Shown: positions 1-6,203, numbered from the stretch's first letter. The stretch: DNA of 11,262 nucleotides from Pseudomonadota bacterium (GCA_021827445.1 JAKAVW010000009.1:1-11262), one strand, 5' to 3'. Numbers and translations: made by a program. Notes: a model not told the origin generated them from the letters alone.

Positions 1-1148
1 CACCGTGTATGCCGCTCACCCGGATATTACGGCAGTGGGTGCGCTATCGGGTGACGACCGTACGGCGGCGTAGCCAGTTTCGCCTCGACAAGGCCCTGGC
101 GCGCATCCATATTCTCGAAGGCCGTTTACGGGTGCTGCTGGATATTGACGCGGTGATCCGTGTGATCCGCGAGTCCGACGACCCCAAGGCCGACCTCATG
201 ATCCACTTCGACCTCAGCGAGATTCAGGCAGAAGACATCCTGGAGATTCGCCTGCGGCAACTGGCGCGACTGGCCGGTATTGAGTTGGAAAAGGAGCTGG
301 CCGACAAACGGGAAACGGCCGCGTATCTGAGCGCGCTCCTGCAGGACGAATCCCGACTGCGGGCACTGATTGCTGAAGAAATCACCGCCGACGCGAAAAA
401 ATTCGGAGATGATCGTCGCACCCTTCTGGAAGCCGATACCGCCATCACCAACAAATCCATCCAGACCATGGCCGCTGCCGTCACGGACGAACCCGTTACG
501 GTGATCGTCTCGCAAAAGGGCTGGCTGCGTACCCGCTCCGGTCACGGACTGGATACGACGGCTCTGGGGTTCAAGGAAGGCGATGCCTTGTTGCAAGCCT
601 TCGAGGTGCGATCTGTAGATACGCTAGCCTTGTTGGATAACTCGGGGCGTGCCTATTCTATAGCCGTGGCGCAAATACCCGGCGGTCGCGGCGACGGCAT
701 CCCCGTGTCGAGTCAGGTGGATTTTCAGCCGGGCGGCGCGCTGGCATCCGTAGCCTGCGGCGCCAGCGACAGCCTGTGGCTGGTGGCCGGAACCGGTGGT
801 TATGGATTCCTGACCACCCTGGAAAATATGACTGGACGCAATCGGGCGGGCAAGGCCTTTTTGACCTTGAGCGCGGATGAGCGGCCGTTGCCGCTGGTGC
901 CGGTCACCGACCTTCAGGCAGAAACACTCTGTCTGTCTTCAGACGGGTATGGCCTGCTGTTTCCCCTTGCCGAGGTCAAAAATCTGCCCAAGGGCAAGGG
1001 GGTCAAACTGATCGCCCTGAGTGCATCTGCCACCCTGCAATCCCTGTCGGTTTATCTGGAGGGTCAGCCCTTGCCGCGCGGATTGCGGAAAAATCGCGTC
1101 GACGTTTGTCGTGGGCGACGGGGAGGACGGGGCAGGGCGGTGCGTTGA
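1..1148 (+). CDS. parC: DNA topoisomerase IV subunit A, C-terminal half (5' end outside window)
   Basis: ParC is the DNA-cleaving subunit of topoisomerase IV, which with ParE separates linked daughter chromosomes. The frame is open to the left edge (first full codon at base 3), so the ATG at 9 is internal and the catalytic-tyrosine half lies outside. The visible part starts in the coiled-coil/tower region: the stretch VRYRVTTVRRR followed by RLDKALARIHILEG closely matches this part of E. coli ParC, then IDAVIRVIRESDDPK. Near base 390 comes the ADAKKFGDDRRT segment. From about base 490 follows the DNA-wrapping beta-pinwheel domain (EPVTVIVSQKGW, RNRAGKAFLTL near 840, LPKGKGVKLIAL near 985-1020). 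The end, RGRRGGRGRAVR, resembles the basic RGxRGxRG box of ParC but stops earlier than the longer tail of E. coli ParC. ParC rather than GyrA is inferred from these segments. No terminator hairpin is evident after the stop. Confidence 0.95.
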   Translation, partial: PCMPLTRILRQWVRYRVTTVRRRSQFRLDKALARIHILEGRLRVLLDIDAVIRVIRESDDPKADLMIHFDLSEIQAEDILEIRLRQLARLAGIELEKELADKRETAAYLSALLQDESRLRALIAEEITADAKKFGDDRRTLLEADTAITNKSIQTMAAAVTDEPVTVIVSQKGWLRTRSGHGLDTTALGFKEGDALLQAFEVRSVDTLALLDNSGRAYSIAVAQIPGGRGDGIPVSSQVDFQPGGALASVACGASDSLWLVAGTGGYGFLTTLENMTGRNRAGKAFLTLSADERPLPLVPVTDLQAETLCLSSDGYGLLFPLAEVKNLPKGKGVKLIALSASATLQSLSVYLEGQPLPRGLRKNRVDVCRGRRGGRGRAVR

Positions 1149-1174
1149 GCTCTGGTCATTCATGGGGCTCCATT

Positions 1175-1211
1175 ATGGTGCGTGTGCACTTAAATGGTGC
1201 TTGTATGCACC
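1175..1211. promoter_or_regulatory. Array of alternating GGTGC / TGCAC half-sites, NtrC-enhancer-like
   Basis: Four half-sites alternate in 37 bases: ATGGTGC (1175-1181), TGCAC (1185-1189), ATGGTGC (1194-1200) and TGCACC (1206-1211). The middle pair reads TGCACTTAAATGGTGC (1185-1200), which fits the enteric NtrC enhancer form GCAC-N7-GTGC. The last pair gives a perfect 6-bp inverted repeat, TGGTGC-N6-GCACCA (1195-1212). Equivalent half-sites are spaced 19 and 21 bases apart, about two helical turns, as expected for binding on one face of the DNA. The array starts 26 bases after parC. Its protein partner is inferred from the motif only; another dyad-binding regulator is possible. Confidence 0.45.
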
Positions 1212-1261
1212 AAAGTAGATAGGTCTATGGCTTTAAGAGCGGCGTTTTCCCTGAGTAGCGC

Positions 1262-1267
1262 TATAAT
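1262..1267 (+). promoter_or_regulatory. Perfect TATAAT hexamer, possible sigma-70 -10 element
   Basis: TATAAT lies 78 bases before the start of the following gene. No convincing -35 element sits 16-18 bases upstream (the matching place reads about GCGGCG) and there is no TG extension, so alone it is weak evidence for a sigma-70 promoter. It would compete with the sigma-54-type element just downstream. Confidence 0.25.
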
Positions 1268-1272
1268 GAGCC

Positions 1273-1288
1273 AGGAATGCATCTTGCT
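1273..1288 (+). promoter_or_regulatory. Candidate sigma-54 (-24/-12) promoter
   Basis: AGGAATGCATCTTGCT has the invariant GG (1274-1275) and GC (1286-1287) exactly ten bases apart. The -12 part, TTGCT, is perfect. The -24 part, AGGAATG, matches TGGCACG at only four of seven positions. The inferred start of transcription near 1299 lies about 105 bases after the centre of the NtrC-like array and about 47 bases before the next start codon. That is the usual geometry for an enhancer-dependent promoter. Confidence 0.4.
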
Positions 1289-1345
1289 GTATCCCTGGTG
1301 CAATAGTCGGATATTGGTTACCGACAGACCCATTGAGGAGCCGTA

Positions 1346-1870
1346 ATGTTCATCAAAGATATGCTGCGCCGCGATTCGCAACTCACCAGTCTTCGCAATA
1401 GTCTGGGAGACGAACACACTCCGGTATTTTATAGCACGTTCGCAGATAATGCCGGTGGTCTGCACGACCCAATTACTGGCGCTGTGCTGATTTCTCCTGC
1501 TTTAGCGCAACAGTCTTCGGACTCCCAACGTGCCTTGCTCGCCCGCGAATTAGGACGGATCTCGGCCCCCAAGCGAACTAACCGATGGCGGATGGGGGTT
1601 GTTGCGCTGTTACTCTGCTTCATCCTGGACATAGTATTGATGAAAGTGGCGTTGCCATTGATTCTCGAGCTGATGGATGCCGGTGTGGCCACGGCCTGTT
1701 TTTGGATAGCGGTCTGGCAGTTTCGGACGCTGTATACTTCTGCGACGACCACACTGTATGCCCGCCACGCCGATGCCTGGGCCAGGGCGCGTGTTCCCGA
1801 TTACGACGACTTGATCGGCAAAGTGATGGCCCGGCAAAGCATCGCCCGGTATGTGCGGGCGGCGCGTTAA
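1346..1870 (+). CDS. Small two-helix membrane protein, apparent inactivated M48-like protease
   Basis: The product has 174 residues. GAGGAG at 1335-1340, five bases before the ATG, fixes the start. The N-terminal 80 residues are soluble, followed by hydrophobic helices at about 83-110 and 112-126 and a basic C-terminus. Its layout recalls M48 (HtpX/Ste24-type) metalloproteases: an ITGAVLISPAL segment (43-53), then LLARELGRI (64-72) where active enzymes have a HExxH zinc motif, then membrane helices, then YARHADAWA (138-146) where they have the R-x2-E-x2-AD motif with the third zinc ligand. Both histidines are replaced by arginine and the third ligand by histidine, so it should not bind zinc in the usual way. 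It is a single gene behind an unusual control region, with the transglycosylase gene converging on it 23 bases after its stop. The M48 relation is inferred by eye; otherwise it is an unknown membrane protein. Confidence 0.8.
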   Translation: MFIKDMLRRDSQLTSLRNSLGDEHTPVFYSTFADNAGGLHDPITGAVLISPALAQQSSDSQRALLARELGRISAPKRTNRWRMGVVALLLCFILDIVLMKVALPLILELMDAGVATACFWIAVWQFRTLYTSATTTLYARHADAWARARVPDYDDLIGKVMARQSIARYVRAAR

Positions 1871-1893
1871 CTGCATAACTTGGCTCAATTACA

Positions 1894-2451
1894 TCAGGCA
1901 GCCAGCGCCATCACCTGTTTTGCGTAGGTAACTGCAGGGATTGGAATGACCCCCTCTGCCACCGCTGTAGGTCCTGCATTGTAAGCCTCCAGCGCCAGGC
2001 GCAGTTGACCGTGGAAGCGCGTCAGCAGGCGGCGCAGATAGCGGGCACCGCCGATAATGTTGGAGCGTGGCTGCCAGGGATCGACATGCAATACTTTCCA
2101 GGCGGTCGTGGGCATAAGCTGCATGGGGCCAATGGCACCGGCGCTGCTGACCAGATTTTGGCTATGGGTTTCCACATGCACAACCGCGGCGATGAGTTTT
2201 CGGGAGAGGCCGGTCTGTTTGGCGGCATAACGCACGTCGGTGCTGTAAATGCCAGCGAGACGCCGCCATGCGCGGCGCGGCGCAGGTGTCGCTGTGGATG
2301 TGATTACGTCCCGGACAGGCTCCAGGCCATGCGACAAAGGCATCGTCATCTTCACGGGGAACCGTGGGAGGGTGCGCTGGAGGGGTTGTGGAGCACCAAC
2401 AAAAAAGAAGCTTAGACCGGCCGTCACTGCGGCCACTAGGAGTTTTTTCAA
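1894..2451 (-). CDS. Secreted lytic transglycosylase, SLT family
   Basis: This murein-cleaving enzyme should act in the periplasm, cutting the MurNAc-GlcNAc bond to leave 1,6-anhydro ends. The product has 185 residues: a signal peptide (MKK, then a hydrophobic stretch to about residue 20), a proline-rich linker to about 60, and an SLT domain from about 70 to 183. The catalytic glutamate is E94 in VHVETHSQN. The family motifs GAIGPMQLMP (105-114) and AYNAGP (156-161) are intact, and the domain closes with AVTYAKQV. The start is TTG at 2451: an in-frame stop lies at 2488-2490 and there is no ATG or GTG in between, while the first downstream ATG (codon 35) would lose the signal peptide. The ribosome site before the TTG is weak, suggesting low expression. 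It stands alone, so a link to a particular secretion or division system cannot be claimed. Confidence 0.9.
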   Translation of the reverse strand: MKKLLVAAVTAGLSFFFVGAPQPLQRTLPRFPVKMTMPLSHGLEPVRDVITSTATPAPRRAWRRLAGIYSTDVRYAAKQTGLSRKLIAAVVHVETHSQNLVSSAGAIGPMQLMPTTAWKVLHVDPWQPRSNIIGGARYLRRLLTRFHGQLRLALEAYNAGPTAVAEGVIPIPAVTYAKQVMALAA

Positions 2452-2484
2452 ATCGAAATAACCGGGTTGCCATAAGGACCACTG

Positions 2485-2513
2485 TTTTTACTCGCATTTG
2501 TCTGGCAGGGCAA
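2485..2513 (-). promoter_or_regulatory. Possible sigma-70 promoter of the lytic transglycosylase gene
   Basis: On the minus strand TTGCCC (2513-2508) and TAAAAA (2490-2485) are exactly 17 bases apart. Each matches the consensus at four of six positions. Transcription would start near 2478, leaving a leader of about 27 bases before the TTG start. The match is only moderate. Confidence 0.3.
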
Positions 2514-2594
2514 GTTTTCGGCCTGAGTGTCGGGTGTGCCTTTCTCCATATGCCGTGGGTTTGCAGGGCGCAATGGTTACTCAATCATACCTAC

Positions 2595-2623
2595 TTTACA
2601 TAAAGAACTTCATACGGTCTACT
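2595..2623 (+). promoter_or_regulatory. Possible sigma-70 promoter of the pirin gene
   Basis: TTTACA (2595-2600) and TCTACT (2618-2623) are 17 bases apart, matching the consensus at five and four of six positions. Transcription would start near 2630, downstream of the GTG at 2628, which also argues for the ATG at 2676 as the true start. Confidence 0.3.
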
Positions 2624-2660
2624 GGAGGTGTTGAACATCATTGGCAATCCGGGATGGAAG

Positions 2661-2666
2661 CAGGAG
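2661..2666 (+). promoter_or_regulatory. Ribosome binding site that decides the pirin start
   Basis: CAGGAG ends nine bases before the ATG at 2676. The rival GTG at 2628 overlaps the last base of its own GGAGG (2624-2628), leaving no usable spacing. Confidence 0.6.
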
Positions 2667-2675
2667 CATGACGTT

Positions 2676-3365
2676 ATGTGGCAGTTACACCGCTCGGAAG
2701 AGCGCGGCAGGACGGGTGCAGAGTGGTTGAAAAGTGCGCACAGCTTTTCTTTTGGCGAATATTATAACCCGGAAGCAGTCAGTTTCGGAGCATTGCGCGT
2801 GATCAACGAGGATGTGGTCGCCCCCCAGTCGGGTTTTCCCATGCATCCTCATAAGGATATGGAAATCATCACCTATATCCTCAGTGGCGCTCTGGAGCAT
2901 CGGGACAGTATGGGTAATGGCAGCGTTATCCTCGCTGGTGATGTTCAGTATATGTGTGCAGGAACGGGTGTGCGGCATAGTGAATGGAATCCCTCGGCGG
3001 ATACGCCGGTGCATTTGCTGCAAATATGGGTACTGCCGCCACAAAACGCTCTACCACCCAGTTATGATCAGCGGCATTTTGCCGACGTCGCGAAGCTGAA
3101 TCGCTGGTGCCTTTTGGTGGCCCCTGATCGCGAAGATGCGTTAGTGGTGCACCAGAATTTTCGATTGTATGCCAGCATACTGGATCAGGGCGCAGAGCTT
3201 GGTTATCAGCCGACATCCGCGCGGCGTCTGTATTTACATGTGGTGCATGGTGTAGTGCAAGTCGAAGACCTTCTGCTCAGTGCTGGAGATGCAATCTCTG
3301 GATCCGATGGCTTGTCGGTGATAGCGACACAATCGGCGGAGTTGTTGTTGTTTGATCTGCCATAA
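2676..3365 (+). CDS. Pirin-family bicupin protein (YhhW-like)
   Basis: The product has 229 residues, matching the roughly 230 of YhhW-type pirins. These proteins carry two cupin folds; the N-terminal one binds a metal, and some members have quercetin 2,3-dioxygenase activity, although the natural substrate is usually unknown. The metal ligands are all present: H57 and H59 in MHPHKDMEI, and H101 and E103 in GTGVRHSEWNPS. Family landmarks are also clear: HSFSFGEYYNP (22-32), ALRVINEDVV (39-48), LEHRDSMGN (73-81) and the QIW segment. The C-terminal cupin (about 140-229) is less conserved, as is normal. The start at 2676 gives the family N-terminus (H-R-S-E-E-R-G) and has a good ribosome site; the frame remains open back to a GTG at 2628 that would add 16 residues unlike the family. 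It is monocistronic, divergent from the transglycosylase and converging on the nitrate operon. No functional tie to either is visible. Confidence 0.92.
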   Translation: MWQLHRSEERGRTGAEWLKSAHSFSFGEYYNPEAVSFGALRVINEDVVAPQSGFPMHPHKDMEIITYILSGALEHRDSMGNGSVILAGDVQYMCAGTGVRHSEWNPSADTPVHLLQIWVLPPQNALPPSYDQRHFADVAKLNRWCLLVAPDREDALVVHQNFRLYASILDQGAELGYQPTSARRLYLHVVHGVVQVEDLLLSAGDAISGSDGLSVIATQSAELLLFDLP

Positions 3366-3428
3366 ATGGCGGCCATGGCGTGTCGATTTTTATACCGGCG
3401 AGCTGACTGCTGATCTGTTGGAGCGTGG
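3366..3428. other. Convergent spacer between pirin gene and nitrate operon
   Basis: These 63 bases separate two converging genes. No GC-rich hairpin followed by a T-run was found in either direction, so neither transcript has an evident intrinsic terminator here. Confidence 0.5.
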
Positions 3429-3995
3429 TTACGAGCTGATGGTGATCACCATCTCGGCGATCTCCGCCAATTTTTTGCCCTTATCCATGGCGAGGCGGCG
3501 CAGGCGGCGGTAGGCTTCGGCTTCGTCAATCTGCAGATCGCGCATGAGAATACCTTTGGCTTTTTCCACCAGCTTGCGTTCGGAGAGGGCGTTCTGGGTG
3601 TCTTTGAGTTCTTTGCGTAGCTGCCGGTATTCGGCATAGCGCAGGGCAGCGACTTTGAGGATGGGGGCGATGTCGCGGGCGGAGATGCCGTGGGCGACAT
3701 AGGCGGCAACCCCGGCGCGGATGGCGCGGCGCATGGTATCTTCATCATCGGGAGCACCGAGGACGACGACAGGCAGTTCTAAAGTCTCGCTGAGGAAGAC
3801 GATGTGTTCGAGGACGTCGCGTTCTGGTGTGCCTGCTTCGGCAATGATGACATCTGGTTGCAGCGTTTCCAAACGCTGCCAGGAAAGCTCCGTCCACGAA
3901 AAAATATCGGCGACCTGATGCCCTTCCAGGCTGAGTGCCTCGCGTAGAATCTCGGCGCGCTCGGTGTTGTTGTCGATCAGGACGATGCGGTGCAT
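3429..3995 (-). CDS. nasT: NasT-type ANTAR transcription antiterminator
   Basis: NasT proteins bind paired hairpins in the leader RNA of nitrate-assimilation operons and stop premature termination; in known systems the sensor NasS holds NasT until nitrate or nitrite is present. The product has 188 residues: a receiver-like domain at about 1-120, a helical linker, and an ANTAR domain at about 130-186 with SERKLVEKAKGILM (138-151), EAEAYRRLRRLAM (158-170) and a KLAEIAEMVI tail. The receiver is degenerate: residue 53 is Glu in IIAEAGTPERD where the phospho-acceptor Asp would fall, and the acidic cluster reads DNN. Control by phosphorylation is therefore unlikely. The ATG at 3995 is four bases after the cbiX stop and has little ribosome site of its own, so translational coupling is expected. 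It is the last gene of the operon it probably controls. A nasS gene is not in the window. Confidence 0.88.
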   Translation of the reverse strand: MHRIVLIDNNTERAEILREALSLEGHQVADIFSWTELSWQRLETLQPDVIIAEAGTPERDVLEHIVFLSETLELPVVVLGAPDDEDTMRRAIRAGVAAYVAHGISARDIAPILKVAALRYAEYRQLRKELKDTQNALSERKLVEKAKGILMRDLQIDEAEAYRRLRRLAMDKGKKLAEIAEMVITISS

Positions 3996-3999
3996 GGGC

Positions 4000-4356
4000 T
4001 CATTGCAGGGCTTGCAGTGCTGCACAAATAATGAGTTCAGACTCCCCCAGAGGGTCATCGATAACAATTTCGCAGCCGGGTAACTCGGCCTGGAGTTGGG
4101 CGACAAGGGCGGGTAAATCCTCCTGCAGGTGCCTGCCGCTGCTCCAGAAAATCGGCGAAATGCGATATTGGCGTAACCCGGCGGTATAGGTCTTGCGTAT
4201 CGCGTCGTCCAGGCTTGGCGCCCACATTTCCAGGTAGCAGAGCATGATCCGTCGCTGCGGCTGGGCTGCTTGCAGACGCGCAGCGATAACCTCGAAGGGT
4301 CGTCGCCATTGGGGGTTGCGTGAACCATGAGCCAGCAGGAACTGCACTTCAGGCAC
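4000..4356 (-). CDS. cbiX: Sirohydrochlorin chelatase, short CbiX/SirB type
   Basis: This small class II chelatase inserts the metal into sirohydrochlorin. Beside nirB and cobA the product is most likely siroheme (iron), although the short CbiX type can also serve cobalt in cobalamin synthesis. The product has 118 residues, the length of the single-domain form that works as a dimer. The active-site histidines are H10 in LLAHGSR and H76 in SGRHLQED, with the family segments YLEMWAPSLDDAI (41-53) and RISPIFWSSG (65-74) between. The GTG start at 4356 is supported by a strong AAGGAG five bases upstream, which overlaps the cobA stop. cobA ends nine bases upstream and nasT begins four bases after its stop. 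The iron assignment comes from context, not from the sequence. Confidence 0.88.
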   Translation of the reverse strand: MPEVQFLLAHGSRNPQWRRPFEVIAARLQAAQPQRRIMLCYLEMWAPSLDDAIRKTYTAGLRQYRISPIFWSSGRHLQEDLPALVAQLQAELPGCEIVIDDPLGESELIICAALQALQ

Positions 4357-4365
4357 GGGAACTCC

Positions 4366-5151
4366 TTAAGGTTGTTGCAGTAAGTGGCGCGCTACGTCTT
4401 CTGTTTTGGGTAGCCAGGCGCAGAGGTCGGCAAGCTCGACCACGGCCCCAATGATCAGAATGGCCGGGCTGCCCAGCCCGGCGCGGAGGATTTCCGCGCT
4501 TAGTCGTGCTAACGGTGCCTGCACCTGTTTTTGTTCCAGGGTGGCCCATTGCACGGCGAGACAGGGGGTGTTTGCGGCAAGGCCGCCCGCCATGATCGCC
4601 GCGCAGATGCCAGCCACCCGCTCAATGCCCATATAGATTACCAGAGTATCAGCTGCTTGGGCGTAGCGCGACCAGTCCGGAGCCTTGCCGCCACGCGCTT
4701 CATGGCCGGTGAGGAAGAGCACCGACTGGCTGAGATGGCGATGGGTGAGGGGCACGCCGGCGTAGGCCGCTGCTGCCATGCCGCTGGTGATGCCGGGGAT
4801 GATCTCGTAGTCGATGGCAGCGGCGCGCAGGGCCAGGCACTCCTCGCCGCCACGGCCGAAGAGGAGGGGGTCACCACCCTTCAGGCGGACTACCCGCAGG
4901 CCTTGCTGTGCGGCGCGGATGAGTTGTTCGTGGATGAGCAGTTGTGGAGTCGAGGTCTGGCCGCCGCGCTTGCCGACTTCGACTTTACGGCAGTTTTTTG
5001 CAGCCATGTCGAGAATGCGCGGGTTGGCAAGGGCGTCGTAGAAGATGATCTCCGCCTCAGCAATGCGGCGCGCCGCTTTGAGGGTGAGCAGTTCGGGGTC
5101 GCCGGGGCCGGCACCGACAATGGAGACTGGGGGGAAGGAGGGCTTGTGCAT
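4366..5151 (-). CDS. cobA: Uroporphyrinogen-III C-methyltransferase (SUMT)
   Basis: SUMT uses two S-adenosylmethionine molecules to turn uroporphyrinogen III into precorrin-2, the branch point to siroheme. The product has 261 residues, the usual length of the stand-alone enzyme. Motifs in order: GAGPGDPELLTLKA (13-26), YDALAN (38-43), GKRGG (60-64), RLKGGDPLLFGRGGEE (89-104), IPGITSGMAA, then PLTHR. The start at 5151 is chosen because GGAG lies eight bases upstream and the motif spacing is normal; the same frame is open upstream to about 5253 but would add 34 residues read through the end of the neighbouring gene. It lacks the N-terminal dehydrogenase/ferrochelatase module of CysG, so precorrin-2 oxidation needs another protein. 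It follows the TrpD2-like gene by 14 bases and precedes cbiX by 9. Confidence 0.95.
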   Translation of the reverse strand: MHKPSFPPVSIVGAGPGDPELLTLKAARRIAEAEIIFYDALANPRILDMAAKNCRKVEVGKRGGQTSTPQLLIHEQLIRAAQQGLRVVRLKGGDPLLFGRGGEECLALRAAAIDYEIIPGITSGMAAAAYAGVPLTHRHLSQSVLFLTGHEARGGKAPDWSRYAQAADTLVIYMGIERVAGICAAIMAGGLAANTPCLAVQWATLEQKQVQAPLARLSAEILRAGLGSPAILIIGAVVELADLCAWLPKTEDVARHLLQQP

Positions 5152-5165
5152 GCTGGATTCTCCGG

Positions 5166-6203
5166 TTATGCCGTGTTGCGGGAAAGGGTTTGGAAAAGAT
5201 GGGCGCGGGCGCTGTCCACGTCGGCGCAGCGCCCGCTGAGGGAGAGCAGGCAAAGCGCCTGATCGGCCAGCGGCGCGGGCAGGGGACTGCGTCCGGCAAG
5301 GACATGCTCCATAAAGCGACAGGTGGCGCTGACACGGTGATCTTCGGGCAGTTCCGGGATATGGACCAGCGGCTTATCGTCTTTGGCCATCCACAGGACA
5401 CGATCTCCCGCCACACAGATATGCAGATCGGGGCGACGCTTGGGGTTGGCGAAGGGTTCACCTTCGGTGCCGCGCAGGCACAGGGCGCTGCGCCCTGTCG
5501 CCATGAAAACCGCTTGCAGACGCTCCAGATAGGGCGGGTGCGTGACCCCAGCGCAATGCACCGCGGGTACCCGGAAGGGGTTGAGGAGCTTGACGACGGT
5601 ATGCACGCTGGAGCGGACACCGAGTTGCTGGCGGAGCCGAAGCATCTGGCTGATACCCGGATGCAGTTGTTCCGTCGGCAGGTAACTGAGGCCTTGCTGC
5701 CGCAACTGCGTGCCCGCCTGCGCGCTGTCATGTGCGATGGGCAGGTCAAAGGCGGCGAAAATCTGCGCAGTGCTGATCCGGCCGGAGGGATCATGGTCTG
5801 TAAGTGCCACGGCATTATCCGCGCTGCTTACTGCCACTGCCGGGCCGTGCAGCAATACCGGCACGCCGCAGCGGGCGAGGAGCAGCGCCAGCAGGGGCAG
5901 CAAATTGGCGCTGCGCCGGGCTCCGTTGTAACTGGGAAAGATCACCGGGCGATAGGGACTTTCGAGGGCAACCGACAGTAGGCTCGCCTCACTGGCGCTG
6001 ACAAAGCCGCGCAATTCGTCCACGGATTCGCCTTTGATGCGATAGGCGGTCCACAGAGCTCCGGCGGTGAGGTCGGGTACGTCTCCGGCCAGCCAGGCAG
6101 CAAAGAGGGATCGTGCCGCTTCCAGGGGCAGGTCTTCGGCGTGCTCCCGGCCCCGCGCGACGCGACCGACAAGTTGGGACAGGTTCAGGGGGACGGTGTT
6201 CAT
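5166..6203 (-). CDS. ybiB: TrpD2/YbiB-like protein of the glycosyltransferase-3 fold
   Basis: The product has 345 residues with the fold of anthranilate phosphoribosyltransferase (TrpD): an N-terminal helical domain to about 70 and an alpha/beta domain after it. It does not look like a tryptophan enzyme. Where TrpD has the PRPP-binding GTGGD, this protein reads SYNGARR (91-97), and KHGN is replaced by LLHG (117-120). SYNGARR, LGVR (194-197) and VVKLLNPF (203-210) are landmarks of the TrpD2/YbiB group, whose E. coli member is known as a DNA-binding protein. Automatic annotation as trpD would therefore mislead. The ATG overlaps the nasA stop as ATGA, with AGGAAG just upstream, so it belongs to the nitrate operon. 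It has a somewhat longer segment than usual after the HG pair (about 121-142). Its job among nitrate and siroheme genes is unknown. Confidence 0.85.
   Translation of the reverse strand: MNTVPLNLSQLVGRVARGREHAEDLPLEAARSLFAAWLAGDVPDLTAGALWTAYRIKGESVDELRGFVSASEASLLSVALESPYRPVIFPSYNGARRSANLLPLLALLLARCGVPVLLHGPAVAVSSADNAVALTDHDPSGRISTAQIFAAFDLPIAHDSAQAGTQLRQQGLSYLPTEQLHPGISQMLRLRQQLGVRSSVHTVVKLLNPFRVPAVHCAGVTHPPYLERLQAVFMATGRSALCLRGTEGEPFANPKRRPDLHICVAGDRVLWMAKDDKPLVHIPELPEDHRVSATCRFMEHVLAGRSPLPAPLADQALCLLSLSGRCADVDSARAHLFQTLSRNTA

Noticed and set aside
1149..1174. Terminator after parC formed by GAGC...GCTC
   Set aside because: The stem is only four or five pairs with a large loop and no T-run follows.
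2628..2675. GTG at 2628 as start of the pirin protein
   Set aside because: It overlaps the only nearby GGAGG, adds 16 residues unlike the family, and lies at or before the likely transcription start; the ATG at 2676 has a well-placed CAGGAG and puts the metal ligands at H57, H59, H101 and E103.
1149..3428. Horizontal-transfer island between parC and the nitrate operon
   Set aside because: Base composition looks somewhat lower in GC by eye, but there are no repeats, tRNA, integrase or transposase, and I could not compute the difference.
3996..4328. N-terminal extension of nasT to position 4328
   Set aside because: The extra residues are an out-of-frame reading of cbiX, whose active-site motifs are intact in the other frame; the receiver domain begins at the ATG at 3995.
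5152..5253. N-terminal extension of cobA to position 5253
   Set aside because: It is an out-of-frame reading of the end of the YbiB-like gene, rich in arginine and proline, and precedes the normal SUMT start, which has its own ribosome site.
5166..6203. Anthranilate phosphoribosyltransferase (tryptophan synthesis)
   Set aside because: The fold is the same, but GTGGD and KHGN are replaced by the SYNGARR and LLHG seen in the TrpD2/YbiB group, and no trp gene is near.
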